Part shown: piece after piece, positions 8,103-16,832 of the stretch | Numbering within the stretch: the first letter of the stretch is position 1 | How the letters are laid out: each line of letters starts with the position of its first letter | Source: Syntrophomonadaceae bacterium | Lineage (GTDB): Bacteria > Bacillota > Dethiobacteria > DTU022 | Assembly: GCA_007131435.1 (NCBI GenBank) | Contig: SLQM01000085.1 | Coordinates: 1 to 34,750, forward strand | Direction of reading: 5' to 3' | Length of the DNA: 34,750 nt | Position numbers and translations under genes: made by a program | Notes under the pieces: generated by a model | The model's input: the letters and a program-made list of their open reading frames with translations, nothing else | Told to the model about the DNA's origin: nothing | Databases searched by the model: none

Positions 8103-11085
8103 ACTTGTCTTCCAGATTTATACCCGCCTTTGTTATAAGTGATTCTGATTTCCTGCCGTCCATTAAAACCATCACCGGTTGATCAAATATAATATGACGC
8201 AAGTAGCCCGTTTCTTTTTCAGCTTTAAATGATGATAAATAGCCGTAATCAATAAAGCCGTCACTGCTGCGATTGGGTACAGTAACATAACCGATATTCA
8301 TGGACGTGATATTGTGAAAAAAATGGCTCCCCAGTGAAGCGTCAACATTAAAGTCTTTTAACCCTGCCTCTACTATAACCCTGGCTTCGCTGATTGCGGA
8401 CCAGTCAACCGGAATCCCCAGGAAAGGATCACTTGAGCCCCACCTGCCCGGGCCAATTAAGATATAGCGCTCTCCCTTTTTCTTCATTTCAGCATTGATT
8501 GCATGAATCTCTTTTGCAATTAAAGATGTCTTCATTTTATCAAAACGTTCAGGAACTACATAAACAATATCCCTGATTCCCTTTATAACACCATTGCCCA
8601 TACCCCTATCCGAGTAAAGCAAAAGATTATCTTTCTCAACTGCCCCCGTATCAACCACAGTGCTTTCAGCGCTTCTTACCAGGGGTTTAACCTGCAGGAT
8701 GTAAAAGCTTACCCTGCCTGACTGATCTTTTGTTAAATCAACTGAAAACTCTATTTCAACCGGTGTGCCCAGGGCACTGCGCATAATTTCCAGTAACCTT
8801 TTAAGTGTAGATGCCAGCGGAACCTGGTCGTACTGTAATATGTAGCCAAAATCAATGATCCTGGGGCCTCTAATATGCAAGCCGGGACTGAGTGTATCTG
8901 CTGAAGCATCATAAACTGAAGCGCTTGAAGTTAATGTTCCGTGCTCTTCAGCCGTAGCAATAGAGAGCTTTTCGAGAGTTGCATTAACCCCTTCCGTCAG
9001 GTCAACATTGTTATTGCTGGTATTTAAAGCATATAAAAATCTTTGTGAGTTTTTTAGTAAGTCTTTAATGGTCATCATGTTCATTTTCGGATGCCTGGGG
9101 CAAAAACGAAATGAGCTTTCACCATCAACCACACTTTTTCCCAGGCCCACTGCAAGCAAGGCAATGCCGTCTTCAGATTTCATGTGTGAAAAGGGATAAT
9201 AATTGAAAGATTGGGCAACCCCGCTGATATGTGGATAAAAATAATCGCCGTGAGAACTACCAACCAGTTCCTGGATGATCACCGCCATCTTTTCTTCTTC
9301 AATTGAGTGATTAATAGAATCAAAATAGCTCCTGGCCAGCGGGGCAAAGACTGAAGCATAAACCATTTTAATTGCAGTTTCAAGCTGCTCCAATCGTACT
9401 TCCGGATCAGGGTGGTTATTTGGCAGGTAATAGGTTTCGTAGATACCGGAAAAAGGCTGTGAAAGACTGTCTTCAAACAGGCCGGAGCTTCTGACTGCAA
9501 GCGGGCATTTCATATGGTTTAGCAGTTTTTTTAATCTCTGTGACAACACGGATGATAGTTGAAATCCGGAAAATATTTTCCTGGTTTCTCTATACCCGGT
9601 TTCTGTTTCTATGAATTGACAGTAATCAAGCTGCTCCAGGATGCTTTCAAACTCATCGGTTCCAATAATAACTGTTTTCGGTATCACCACATTTATATCT
9701 GCCATTAAACCTCTAAATTCCGGTTTTTGCAGAATATATTCGGTAAAAGCAATTCCCCTTCCCTTACCCCCTACCGAACCATTCGATATACGCATTAAAA
9801 AAGACTTTTCCTTAAAGGCAGCTTCGGAAAAAGCCGATATAGAATCTTTCTTTTTTTCCAGCCATCTTTCTCTTAATACGTTTTTTATAAAAAACCTGAC
9901 TTCTTCGTGGCTGCTGAAGTCTTCCACCCGCGCATTTTTTAGTTTAAGAGCGCTTTTAATTTCACCCTTTGCCATAAACCAGGTCGAAAAATCATTGCGC
10001 CTGCTGTGATAAGCGATACTTTCAACGGGTATCTTATCGATTAAGGTTTCAAATTCTTTCATGTAACGGGCCTCTGCGATCACTTTGCCCGTTTTGTCCC
10101 TGAACAAAAAATTACCAAACCCAAGATTAAGATGAAAAAAGTCTAATAAATCCCTGGTAAGGTTATTTGAGTTTTTATTGATATAAGACAGGTTGTTATC
10201 TTCACAAAACAGCCTGTTTTCCAGATCGGATGACTGAACCAGGATGGGCAGGGAATATTTCTCTTCAATATGCTTAACAAGTTTTTTCCCCGCTGCCGGG
10301 TCGGCTTTGCCGTTCAGGGGGTACTTTACATCAGTAATTACACAAAGTATATAATCATAATATTTCTCAAACAGCGCGACCGCTTCTTCATAGGTTGAAG
10401 CAAGAAGCACCTTGGGACGTGCCCGCATCTTTAACAATTTGTACCTGGCATCAACATCTTCTCCACTGATTAAACGGTGGTTTTCACTGATAATTACACT
10501 GTAAAGCAGTGGCAGGTAGCGCGAATAATACCTGATCGAGTCTTCTACAACAAGTATTACCCGCACATCACCGGTTAGCGTGTCATTGCTAACATTTATT
10601 GAATCCTCAATATACTTGATCATGGCTAAAAAAATGCTGCTGTCGCCATTCCACACAAACATCTTATTGATATCGGTCAGGCTTTCTTTCATCCCGGCAT
10701 ATAAAGATATCTGCTTGTTGTTATTGATCAGCAGCAGCACGGGCAGATCTGGGTTTACCTCCTTTGCCTTGCTGCTTAGTTCCCGGGGAAGATCCTTATC
10801 AATACCGGTAACGACAATTACCAGGTCAAATATTCCTGTTTTAATTTCTTCAATAGCGTTGTCAACTGAAAATACAGAAGTGATTCGCGGCGCACTTGAT
10901 ATATTTAGCTGGTAATATTCACCATATATTTGTTCAAATATCTGCCCTTCCCTTTCAAGTATATAGGCATCGTAAACTGTAGCCACCAGGAGAATTTCCC
11001 TGACCTTGAACGGCATCAGGTCATGAAAAATAGAAAGGTTTGATTTTTGAGGCATGAAAAGCCCTTCATATTTTTCTAAATCCAT
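8101..11085 (-). CDS. Receiver-domain / PEP-synthase-type ATP-grasp fusion protein
   Basis: I place the start at the ATG at 11083-11085 (994 residues). A GGGGGGAT ribosome site is 4-6 bases upstream, while the longer reading from 11166 has none. Residues about 30-165 resemble a receiver domain without a phosphorylatable aspartate (FDLVIVVTG). Residues about 174-320 form a second receiver with acidic E181-D182 and a candidate phospho-aspartate D252 in VITDVKYP. From about 430 comes a pyruvate-phosphate-dikinase/PEP-synthase N-terminal ATP-binding domain: ISNGSVGGKGRG (434-444), PLAVRSSGLFEDS (528-540) and a late EIEFSVD. The swivelling His domain (TSHAAI-type motif) and the PEP/pyruvate barrel are absent; a distinct conserved tail with ILIGPGRWGSSDPF and GSHFFHNIT replaces them. 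Its function is unknown. It may phosphorylate or bind something using ATP under receiver control. It is divergent from gdhA. Confidence 0.8.
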   Translation of the reverse strand: MDLEKYEGLFMPQKSNLSIFHDLMPFKVREILLVATVYDAYILEREGQIFEQIYGEYYQLNISSAPRITSVFSVDNAIEEIKTGIFDLVIVVTGIDKDLPRELSSKAKEVNPDLPVLLLINNNKQISLYAGMKESLTDINKMFVWNGDSSIFLAMIKYIEDSINVSNDTLTGDVRVILVVEDSIRYYSRYLPLLYSVIISENHRLISGEDVDARYKLLKMRARPKVLLASTYEEAVALFEKYYDYILCVITDVKYPLNGKADPAAGKKLVKHIEEKYSLPILVQSSDLENRLFCEDNNLSYINKNSNNLTRDLLDFFHLNLGFGNFLFRDKTGKVIAEARYMKEFETLIDKIPVESIAYHSRRNDFSTWFMAKGEIKSALKLKNARVEDFSSHEEVRFFIKNVLRERWLEKKKDSISAFSEAAFKEKSFLMRISNGSVGGKGRGIAFTEYILQKPEFRGLMADINVVIPKTVIIGTDEFESILEQLDYCQFIETETGYRETRKIFSGFQLSSVLSQRLKKLLNHMKCPLAVRSSGLFEDSLSQPFSGIYETYYLPNNHPDPEVRLEQLETAIKMVYASVFAPLARSYFDSINHSIEEEKMAVIIQELVGSSHGDYFYPHISGVAQSFNYYPFSHMKSEDGIALLAVGLGKSVVDGESSFRFCPRHPKMNMMTIKDLLKNSQRFLYALNTSNNNVDLTEGVNATLEKLSIATAEEHGTLTSSASVYDASADTLSPGLHIRGPRIIDFGYILQYDQVPLASTLKRLLEIMRSALGTPVEIEFSVDLTKDQSGRVSFYILQVKPLVRSAESTVVDTGAVEKDNLLLYSDRGMGNGVIKGIRDIVYVVPERFDKMKTSLIAKEIHAINAEMKKKGERYILIGPGRWGSSDPFLGIPVDWSAISEARVIVEAGLKDFNVDASLGSHFFHNITSMNIGYVTVPNRSSDGFIDYGYLSSFKAEKETGYLRHIIFDQPVMVLMDGRKSESLITKAGINLEDK

Positions 11086-11096
11086 CTTATCCCCCC

Positions 11097-11114
11097 TGGC
11101 ATAATTATATGCCA
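11097..11114. promoter_or_regulatory. 18-bp perfect palindrome beside the ribosome site of the ATP-grasp fusion gene
   Basis: TGGCATA-ATTA-TATGCCA is a perfect inverted repeat 12 bases upstream of the start codon at 11085, directly abutting the GGGGGG ribosome site. Its centre, read on the minus strand, contains TATAAT, so it could overlap a -10 element. It may be an operator for a dimeric regulator or an RNA hairpin gating translation. Confidence 0.45.
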
Positions 11115-11140
11115 TCCTAAAATAATTGCATGATTTTTTC

Positions 11141-11169
11141 TTGACTTCTTCTATTCTATAATACATTAT
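11141..11169 (+). promoter_or_regulatory. Candidate sigma-70-type promoter for gdhA
   Basis: TTGACT (11141-11146) and CATTAT (11164-11169) are separated by 17 bases and point towards gdhA, whose start is about 98 bases downstream. The -10 matches four of six consensus bases. A TATAAT at 11156-11161 nearby lacks a properly spaced -35. Confidence 0.4.
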
Positions 11170-11266
11170 TAGGTTTGTGGGGATATTTTAGTCATTTTAT
11201 GATTATTATTTACGCACTTTACCGGCACCTTTAATCGTAAACCGAATAAATGCAAAGGAGTTTGAG

Positions 11267-12628
11267 ATGAGCTACTTAAGAGAAGTAATTGCAAAAACCG
11301 AGGAGAAGAACCCTTCACAGCCTGAATTTATCCAGGCAGTCGAAGAGGTTATGCTTTCGCTTGAATCAACGGTTGACAGGCACCCGGAGTATGTGGCAGC
11401 AGGCATATACGATAGGATCGTTGAGCCGGACAGGCAGGTAATTTTCAGGGTTCCCTGGGTTGACGATTCAGGCAAAGTGCAGGTTAACAGGGGGTTCAGG
11501 GTTCAGTTTAATAATGCCATCGGCCCGTACAAGGGCGGGCTAAGATTTCACCCCTCTGTAAACCTGGGCATTATAAAATTCCTTGGTTTCGAACAGGTCT
11601 TCAAAAACTCGCTGACCACCCTGCCAATGGGCGGCGGCAAAGGTGGAAGCGATTTTGACCCAAAAGGAAAAAGCAATAGCGAAGTAATGAGATTTTGCCA
11701 GGCTTTCATGCGTGAGCTTTTCCGGCATATAGGCCCTGAAACCGATGTCCCCGCAGGAGATATAGGCGTTGGTGGAAGGGAAATAGGATATTTATACGGA
11801 TACTACAAGCTGATTCGCAACGAACATACCGGAGTTCTTACCGGCAAGGGACTTGATTACGGCGGAAGCCTGATCAGGCCTGAAGCAACTGGCTATGGCG
11901 CTGTTTATTTTGCCGCAGAAATGCTGGCTACAAGAAACGAATCTTTAGCAGGTAAAACAGCAGCCATTTCAGGCTCCGGAAACGTAGCCCAGTATTCAAA
12001 TGAAAAAGTTATCCAAATGGGCGGCAAGAATATATCCTTCTCAGACAGCTCGGGTACCATAATTGATCCTGAAGGAATAAATCTTGAAAAACTTGAATAC
12101 GTGATGGATCTTAAGAACAACCGCCGGGACAGGATCAAGGAATATGCAGAGAAGTACCCGGAGTCTCGGTATTATGAAGGAAAATCGGTTTGGGAAGTTA
12201 TTAAAGAACAGTCCATAAAAGTCGATATCGCTTTCCCCAGTGCAACTCAAAATGAAATAAACGAAGACCAGGCTTTAGCCCTTGTTAAAAATGGCTGTTT
12301 TTGTGTTTCAGAAGGGGCAAATATGCCCACCACTCCCAAGGGGGTTGAAGTTTTCTTAGATCATGATGTACTATACGGGCCCGGTAAAGCAGCAAATGCG
12401 GGCGGTGTATCTGTATCCGGCCTTGAAATGAGCCAGAACAGCATGAAACTGTTATGGGAAAAAGAAGAAGTTGATAATCGCCTGCAGATAATCATGAAAA
12501 ATATCCATGCAGAATGCCAGGGCGCTGCGGAAGCATACGGTTTTAAGAGGTGCAACTATATTTGTGGATCAAATATTGCAGGTTTCCTTAAAGTAGCCAG
12601 GGCCATGCTCGCTTATGGGGTTATTTAA
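11267..12628 (+). CDS. gdhA: NADP-type glutamate dehydrogenase
   Basis: This 453-residue protein is of the hexameric, roughly 450-residue type (NADP-specific in most characterised members) that interconverts glutamate and 2-oxoglutarate plus ammonia. Signatures: GPYKGGLRFHPSVNLGIIKF (substrate-binding lysine), LPMGGGKGGSDFDPKGKS with the catalytic lysine, PAGDIGVGGREIGYLYGYYK, the dinucleotide-binding GSGNVAQY, and a C-terminal KAANAGGVSVSGLEMSQN. AAAGGAG lies upstream of the ATG. It is monocistronic, with a candidate promoter in the 181-base divergent region and a strong terminator after it. Coenzyme choice is inferred from the family, not read from a residue. It connects with the hut operon, whose end product is glutamate. 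Confidence 0.96.
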   Translation: MSYLREVIAKTEEKNPSQPEFIQAVEEVMLSLESTVDRHPEYVAAGIYDRIVEPDRQVIFRVPWVDDSGKVQVNRGFRVQFNNAIGPYKGGLRFHPSVNLGIIKFLGFEQVFKNSLTTLPMGGGKGGSDFDPKGKSNSEVMRFCQAFMRELFRHIGPETDVPAGDIGVGGREIGYLYGYYKLIRNEHTGVLTGKGLDYGGSLIRPEATGYGAVYFAAEMLATRNESLAGKTAAISGSGNVAQYSNEKVIQMGGKNISFSDSSGTIIDPEGINLEKLEYVMDLKNNRRDRIKEYAEKYPESRYYEGKSVWEVIKEQSIKVDIAFPSATQNEINEDQALALVKNGCFCVSEGANMPTTPKGVEVFLDHDVLYGPGKAANAGGVSVSGLEMSQNSMKLLWEKEEVDNRLQIIMKNIHAECQGAAEAYGFKRCNYICGSNIAGFLKVARAMLAYGVI

Positions 12629-12656
12629 TACTGTAAGCGTTTGTTAACATTTAAAT

Positions 12657-12688
12657 AAAACCCCTCCTGAAAAAAAAGAGGGGTTTTT
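12657..12688. terminator. Bidirectional rho-independent terminator
   Basis: AAAACCCCTC (12657-12666) pairs perfectly with GAGGGGTTTT (12678-12687), followed by a T-run on the plus strand; the A-run on the left gives a T-run on the minus strand. It lies between the convergent gdhA and response regulator genes and can serve both. Confidence 0.9.
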
Positions 12689-12709
12689 GTTTAAATGTGT
12701 AAAGTGAGC

Positions 12710-14080
12710 TTACTTTTCTAACTTGTCGCGTAAGGTTTTCCTGTCAATCCCAAGCAGTTCAGCAGCCCTGGTCTTGTTGCCATTAAACTTAGCTAAAACT
12801 TCTTTAATATAATCTTTTTCAACCTCCAGCAAAGTCTTGTCCAGCCTTTTATCTTCTGCCATATTATTTCGAAGGGAACCTGGCAAATCAGCAAGCTCAA
12901 TCAGCTCTCCCGACACTTTGCCGGCCAGCTCCCTCATCAATATTTCAAGTTCAATAATATTGCCTGCCCAATTATAATGCAGTAAAGCCTTTGAAGCGCG
13001 ATCAGAAAACGCTGCTACCGGGCTTTGCCCCTTCTCCAGGCAGGCTTTGCTAAAATAGTGTTTACATAAAAGCAGTATGTCTTGATCCCTTTCCCGAAGC
13101 GGCGGCAGGTTAAGGCTAAGCATATTCAGGCGGAAGAAGAGATCTTCCCGAAACAGGCCTTTACCCGCCATTTCAAGTAAATCCCTGGAGGAAGAAGCTA
13201 TAATCCGGCAGGAAGATCTCCTGGTTTTTTTATCTCCGGCAGCACTAAATTCCCCGTTTGCAAGAACAGACAGGAGCTTAACCTGAACAGCCAGGGGGGT
13301 TTCGCTTATCTCGCTTAAAAAAACTGTTCCTTCACCAGCCATTTCTAGAAACCCGGGCCTAAAATTTTCTTCTCCGCCGGCAGATCCATCATCCTCCACC
13401 TGTTTTTTTCCTCCATCAGACAGGATAAAGCCGAATACTTCACTTTCAATTTTACTTTCCGGTATTGCCCGGCAGTTAATAGTGATAAAAGGATGACCGG
13501 CCCTTTCACTTTCATAGTGAATTATCCTGGCTGATAGCTCCCGACCGGTACCTCTTTCACCTGAAATCAGGACCGGGTGACTGCTGGATGCAGCCTTTTT
13601 AATAGCGCTGGTAACCCGGGTCATACCGGCAGATTCACCGAGCAGGCTGTATTGTTTTGAGATATCTTTTGCGGGGCTCGTTCTATGTGCAATCCGGCTG
13701 CTAAGTTTGTCAATTGAGCTGTTAATCGCCTTTTCAAGCTCTTCATCTGTAAAAGGCTTGGCCAGGTATTCCTCTGCGCCTGCTTTAATTGCTTCAACTG
13801 CCCCTTCTACCGAGGCATAACCCGTGATCATCATTACCTCAGTATTGCGGTAGTTATCCCTTACATGACGGATTAAGTCTAAACCTCCGACAAAGGGCAT
13901 GTGGTAATCGGTAATAACCAGGTCAATATGTTGATCTTCCATTATTTTTATTGCTTCTTCGGCACTTTCACAGGAAAAAACTTCAAAACCCATCAACTGA
14001 ATACTGCGGTGGAGAACTTCCAGTGTTTCCGGTGAATCATCGACAACAAGAATAATTTCTTCCCGAGTTTTTTTAGCCAT
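12710..14080 (-). CDS. NtrC-like response regulator with degenerate AAA+ domain
   Basis: The layout (456 residues) is receiver (1-125), AAA+ sigma-54-activator-like domain (about 145-400) and C-terminal Fis-type helix-turn-helix (about 415-456, NGNKTRAAELLGIDRKTLRDKL). The receiver looks functional: D14-D15, D58 in VITDYHMP, and K108 in LAKPF. The ATPase is not: Walker A is GERGTGRE with R180 instead of lysine, Walker B is GTVFLSEI with S256 instead of aspartate, the GAFTGA loop is replaced by a glycine/acid-rich stretch (218-240), and the sensor II arginine in the usual WPGNVREL is an isoleucine (WAGNIIEL). It probably cannot hydrolyse ATP or open sigma-54 promoters and may act as a simple DNA-binding switch. 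It overlaps the kinase gene by 8 bases (ATGGCTAA), with a GAGGAG ribosome site inside that gene. Confidence 0.88.
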   Translation of the reverse strand: MAKKTREEIILVVDDSPETLEVLHRSIQLMGFEVFSCESAEEAIKIMEDQHIDLVITDYHMPFVGGLDLIRHVRDNYRNTEVMMITGYASVEGAVEAIKAGAEEYLAKPFTDEELEKAINSSIDKLSSRIAHRTSPAKDISKQYSLLGESAGMTRVTSAIKKAASSSHPVLISGERGTGRELSARIIHYESERAGHPFITINCRAIPESKIESEVFGFILSDGGKKQVEDDGSAGGEENFRPGFLEMAGEGTVFLSEISETPLAVQVKLLSVLANGEFSAAGDKKTRRSSCRIIASSSRDLLEMAGKGLFREDLFFRLNMLSLNLPPLRERDQDILLLCKHYFSKACLEKGQSPVAAFSDRASKALLHYNWAGNIIELEILMRELAGKVSGELIELADLPGSLRNNMAEDKRLDKTLLEVEKDYIKEVLAKFNGNKTRAAELLGIDRKTLRDKLEK

Positions 14081-15755
14081 CTCTTTTCTCCTCTTTTACA
14101 GGCAATCTTACGGTGAAAACAGTGCCCTCCCCGGGCTCACTTTTCAAGTCTATTGATCCGCCATGTGACTGGACTATACCCAGGGCAACTGGCAAACCCA
14201 GGCCTGCCCCTTCATTAATCCCCTTGGTCGTATAAAAGGGTATAAATACCTTCTCCATTTCTTCTTCCGTCATTCCAATTCCTGTGTCTTCGACAATGAT
14301 ATTAACAGCGCCAATTAAACTCTCCGTTTTTATTTTCAGGGTACCGCCACCAGGCATAGCCTGGATCGCGTTAACCACCAGGTTGACCATGACCTGGTTT
14401 AATTGAGAGGGGTCAATTTCGATTAGCGGCAGGTCAGGGGCAAATTCTTTATTCAAAGCTATATTACTCTTCTTTAACCTGTTTTCAAGCAGGTAAAGCC
14501 CATCATCAATGCGTTCATTAATATTAATCGTTGATTTCTCCGGTTTAGATTGCCTGCTGAACAGCATCAGCTTACGAATTATTTCTCTGCCATGAAGCGA
14601 TGCTTTAATAATCTTATCAATATCCTTCTCAACATCCTGATCGATGGTGCCGCATTTCTTGATTAACTGGGCAAACCCCAGTATCCCGTTAAGCGGTTCA
14701 TTAAGTTCATGTGCGACCCCTGCGGTAAGCTGTCCAACAGTAGCCAACCTGTCAGCATGAAGAAGCTGCTGCTGAAGCCTTTCCCTTTCTTCCTCAAATT
14801 CTTTCCGCCCTGCAACATGGCCAAGTTCACTTGCAATAGCTTTCAACATAGATTCTTCTTCTTTTAAAAATGGGGTCTTGCTGATACTGCCCAGGTCGCT
14901 GGCGTAACTCACCTCAACATAGCCTTTAACTTCTTCCCTGATCATAATATCCGCTTTCAGTGAATAAACGGGCAGCTGGTAATTCTTACTTTTAAATTCC
15001 CTATTCGCATAAACAATTTTACAGCATGCTGAATCCGGATATAAAAAGCCCGGCGGTATTACTTCTGTTGCATCTGCTAAAACATCTTCAAGGGTTTTAC
15101 CTATTCCCATTCCCAGCCTGGAAATTTTGTAGATAGTTTTTAACTCTTTAATCCTTTCACCAAGCAAAAATTTAGCCCGCCGGTGTGTTCTTGAAAAGCC
15201 AATAATGTCGGCTATATACTGATACAGTTCCATATCTTTATCAGCAATGACTGTTTTCTGATTCCAACCCAGAGACATTATTCCAATTACCTGGCCTTGC
15301 TGTTTTATTTTGAGGACCAAAACAGTAGCATAATCTGTTGCAATTTTTTGATCTCCCGTGTCGGCAAAATAAGCATCTCCGTTAGCTATTGAAAATTTAC
15401 CACAAACAAGCATCCCTCTATAAACTGCAGTTTCCAACTGTTCTAATGAGAGACCGGAAGGTTCAACAGTTTCATCTTTGGAAATTACTTCAGTAAGACT
15501 ATCAAAAGAAACGAAATTAACAGCTAGATCATCCTGCTTACTTTGATCTAAACAGTAAGCTATCCTGTAGTAACTGTCTGCATCATTTGCCAGGAAGCTC
15601 ACATAGTTTGCCTTAAAAAAGGGAAGTAATATATCAGCCGCTTCCCTGTAATAATCGCTGATAAACCTGCCTTTATCAGCAAGACCGATTAACCTCAGGG
15701 AAAGCTCATGAAAATCCTTTAAGCTGGGGCCAAGTGTGCCGGATTGTTCTATCAC
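14073..15755 (-). CDS. Cytosolic sensor histidine kinase with GAF-like sensor domains
   Basis: The 560-residue protein has no membrane segment. Residues about 15-190 and 200-315 look like two GAF-type sensor regions, followed by a coiled-coil linker, a HisKA dimerisation domain with the phospho-histidine H349 (GVAHELNEPLNG), and an ATPase domain with N-box N462, G1 DTGIG (490-494) and G2 GAGLGL (516-521). It would autophosphorylate and pass the phosphate to D58 of the partner regulator encoded immediately downstream. The start codon is GTG at 15753-15755, supported by AGAGGT six bases upstream. The cue is unknown; cysteine residues in the second GAF region (DSACCKIV) could hint at redox or metal sensing, but this is speculative. 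Confidence 0.92.
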   Translation of the reverse strand: MIEQSGTLGPSLKDFHELSLRLIGLADKGRFISDYYREAADILLPFFKANYVSFLANDADSYYRIAYCLDQSKQDDLAVNFVSFDSLTEVISKDETVEPSGLSLEQLETAVYRGMLVCGKFSIANGDAYFADTGDQKIATDYATVLVLKIKQQGQVIGIMSLGWNQKTVIADKDMELYQYIADIIGFSRTHRRAKFLLGERIKELKTIYKISRLGMGIGKTLEDVLADATEVIPPGFLYPDSACCKIVYANREFKSKNYQLPVYSLKADIMIREEVKGYVEVSYASDLGSISKTPFLKEEESMLKAIASELGHVAGRKEFEEERERLQQQLLHADRLATVGQLTAGVAHELNEPLNGILGFAQLIKKCGTIDQDVEKDIDKIIKASLHGREIIRKLMLFSRQSKPEKSTININERIDDGLYLLENRLKKSNIALNKEFAPDLPLIEIDPSQLNQVMVNLVVNAIQAMPGGGTLKIKTESLIGAVNIIVEDTGIGMTEEEMEKVFIPFYTTKGINEGAGLGLPVALGIVQSHGGSIDLKSEPGEGTVFTVRLPVKEEKRDG

Positions 15756-15855
15756 GTTTTACCTCTTTTTTTGTAACTTTTAAACGAGCAGCTGCGCAAA
15801 GTGACAACTTCTTATAGCAACAGCAGCAATAGGAGAAGATGTTTCAATTACTGCA

Positions 15856-15885
15856 ATAATATCACGCTTTTCCGCTGCAGGGCAA
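15856..15885 (-). promoter_or_regulatory. Candidate promoter for the kinase-regulator operon
   Basis: On the minus strand TTGCCC (15880-15885) and TATTAT (15856-15861) are 18 bases apart, about 100 bases before the kinase start. The 223-base gap 15756-15978 also holds a GGCAC/GTGCC pair (15897-15901 and 15935-15939) that may be part of a weak terminator for the upstream membrane protein gene. Confidence 0.3.
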
Positions 15886-15978
15886 GAAAAGCTTATGGCA
15901 CGGGAGGCATAAATGCAGGTGGGCCATTTAAGATGTGCCTTCAGGGTTTAATTAATTATTTAACTTGCAGCGAGCATT

Positions 15979-16761
15979 TTAAGTGAAAAGCGCAAGCAGG
16001 TAGATTACAATTGTAGTTGCTATCGGCACCGTTAAGTCGTCCAGGTTGGAAGGAGATAAAAGCTCGATTATCGTTCCGGCAGAAGCTGTAATTACAGAGT
16101 ATAAAAATACTGTTTCAATAGAGAGAGCTTTCTGATTTACGGGGGTAAGCACCCCAAAAAGATAAAAGGCAGTAAAGCACAGTAAAAAAGCTGAAATTAA
16201 AAAAACCAGTGAACCTTCAAGCGTTCTTTCTGTTTCTGTGTAGGCAATGTGTATTTTTATCCTGCCAAACTTTTTACCGCCGACCGAAGCCAGTGTATCG
16301 CTGATAATCATGATCAGAATGCCGCAAATCGGGAAATAGAGCTGCTTCGGGGCAAATAGAACAAACAGGGTAATGAGCAGTGTAATTGAAATGCTGTAAA
16401 AAAGCGGGCCCTGCAAACGCCCGACTTTTTCTTCCGCTTCCTCGCCAATCGACTCATATAACTCCTGAAGCTGTTTAACCGAGCTATCCTTGGTGCTAAA
16501 ATATACGGCAATCGTTAAAGTAGCCGCAATAAATACTGCATGCAGCGGCAGAATAAAATATGGCACTATCAGGACAACCAGGCCGGTAACCAGGTGCACT
16601 ATCTTCCTGGCGGCAAACTTGGAAATCATATTTTTCTTCTGCAGGTAGACGGGAACAAGGATGGTAATTAAAACATAGCCATAAGCAATGCCAACAAGGA
16701 CTAGATCATAAAGAAAATCTGAGATGCTGTAGTCATTTATAATGCCGATTAGAGTTTGCAT
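15979..16761 (-). CDS. Dolichol/phytol/diacylglycerol kinase-like (SEC59/DGK1/VTE5 family) membrane protein
   Basis: The 260-residue protein has about seven hydrophobic segments. It carries the motif set of the CTP-dependent lipid kinase family: ARKIVHL (51-57), a charged loop (about 90-118), S154-D155-TLASVGGKKFG (154-166), ERTLEGSLVF (178-187) and, near the C-terminus, a segment beginning IELLSPSNLDDLTVP. Family members phosphorylate dolichol, phytol or diacylglycerol with CTP; which lipid applies here is open. No clear ribosome site precedes the ATG, although the promoter is strong and the transcript leader short. It is divergent from recC. The UbiA-family gene in the same window could belong to the same isoprenoid-lipid metabolism. 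Confidence 0.82.
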   Translation of the reverse strand: MQTLIGIINDYSISDFLYDLVLVGIAYGYVLITILVPVYLQKKNMISKFAARKIVHLVTGLVVLIVPYFILPLHAVFIAATLTIAVYFSTKDSSVKQLQELYESIGEEAEEKVGRLQGPLFYSISITLLITLFVLFAPKQLYFPICGILIMIISDTLASVGGKKFGRIKIHIAYTETERTLEGSLVFLISAFLLCFTAFYLFGVLTPVNQKALSIETVFLYSVITASAGTIIELLSPSNLDDLTVPIATTIVIYLLALFT

Positions 16762-16803
16762 GATTTATCTAAATATCTTTCATATATAATTTCAAACAGC
16801 TAA

Positions 16804-16832
16804 ATTGTATTGGTAAAAGGTAGCACTGTCAA
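16804..16832 (-). promoter_or_regulatory. Sigma-70-type promoter for the lipid-kinase-like gene
   Basis: On the minus strand a perfect TTGACA (16827-16832) is followed after exactly 17 bases by TACAAT (16804-16809), five of six matches to the -10 consensus. It would start transcription about 35 bases before the ATG at 16761. This is the best promoter seen in the window. Confidence 0.7.

Noticed and set aside
11156..11161. TATAAT as the gdhA -10 box paired with TTGACT
   Set aside because: The TTGACT is only about 10 bases upstream, too close; the CATTAT at 17 bases fits better.
15756..15978. Riboswitch in the gap before the histidine kinase
   Set aside because: Only a 5-bp GGCAC/GTGCC stem is evident and no conserved riboswitch core was recognised.
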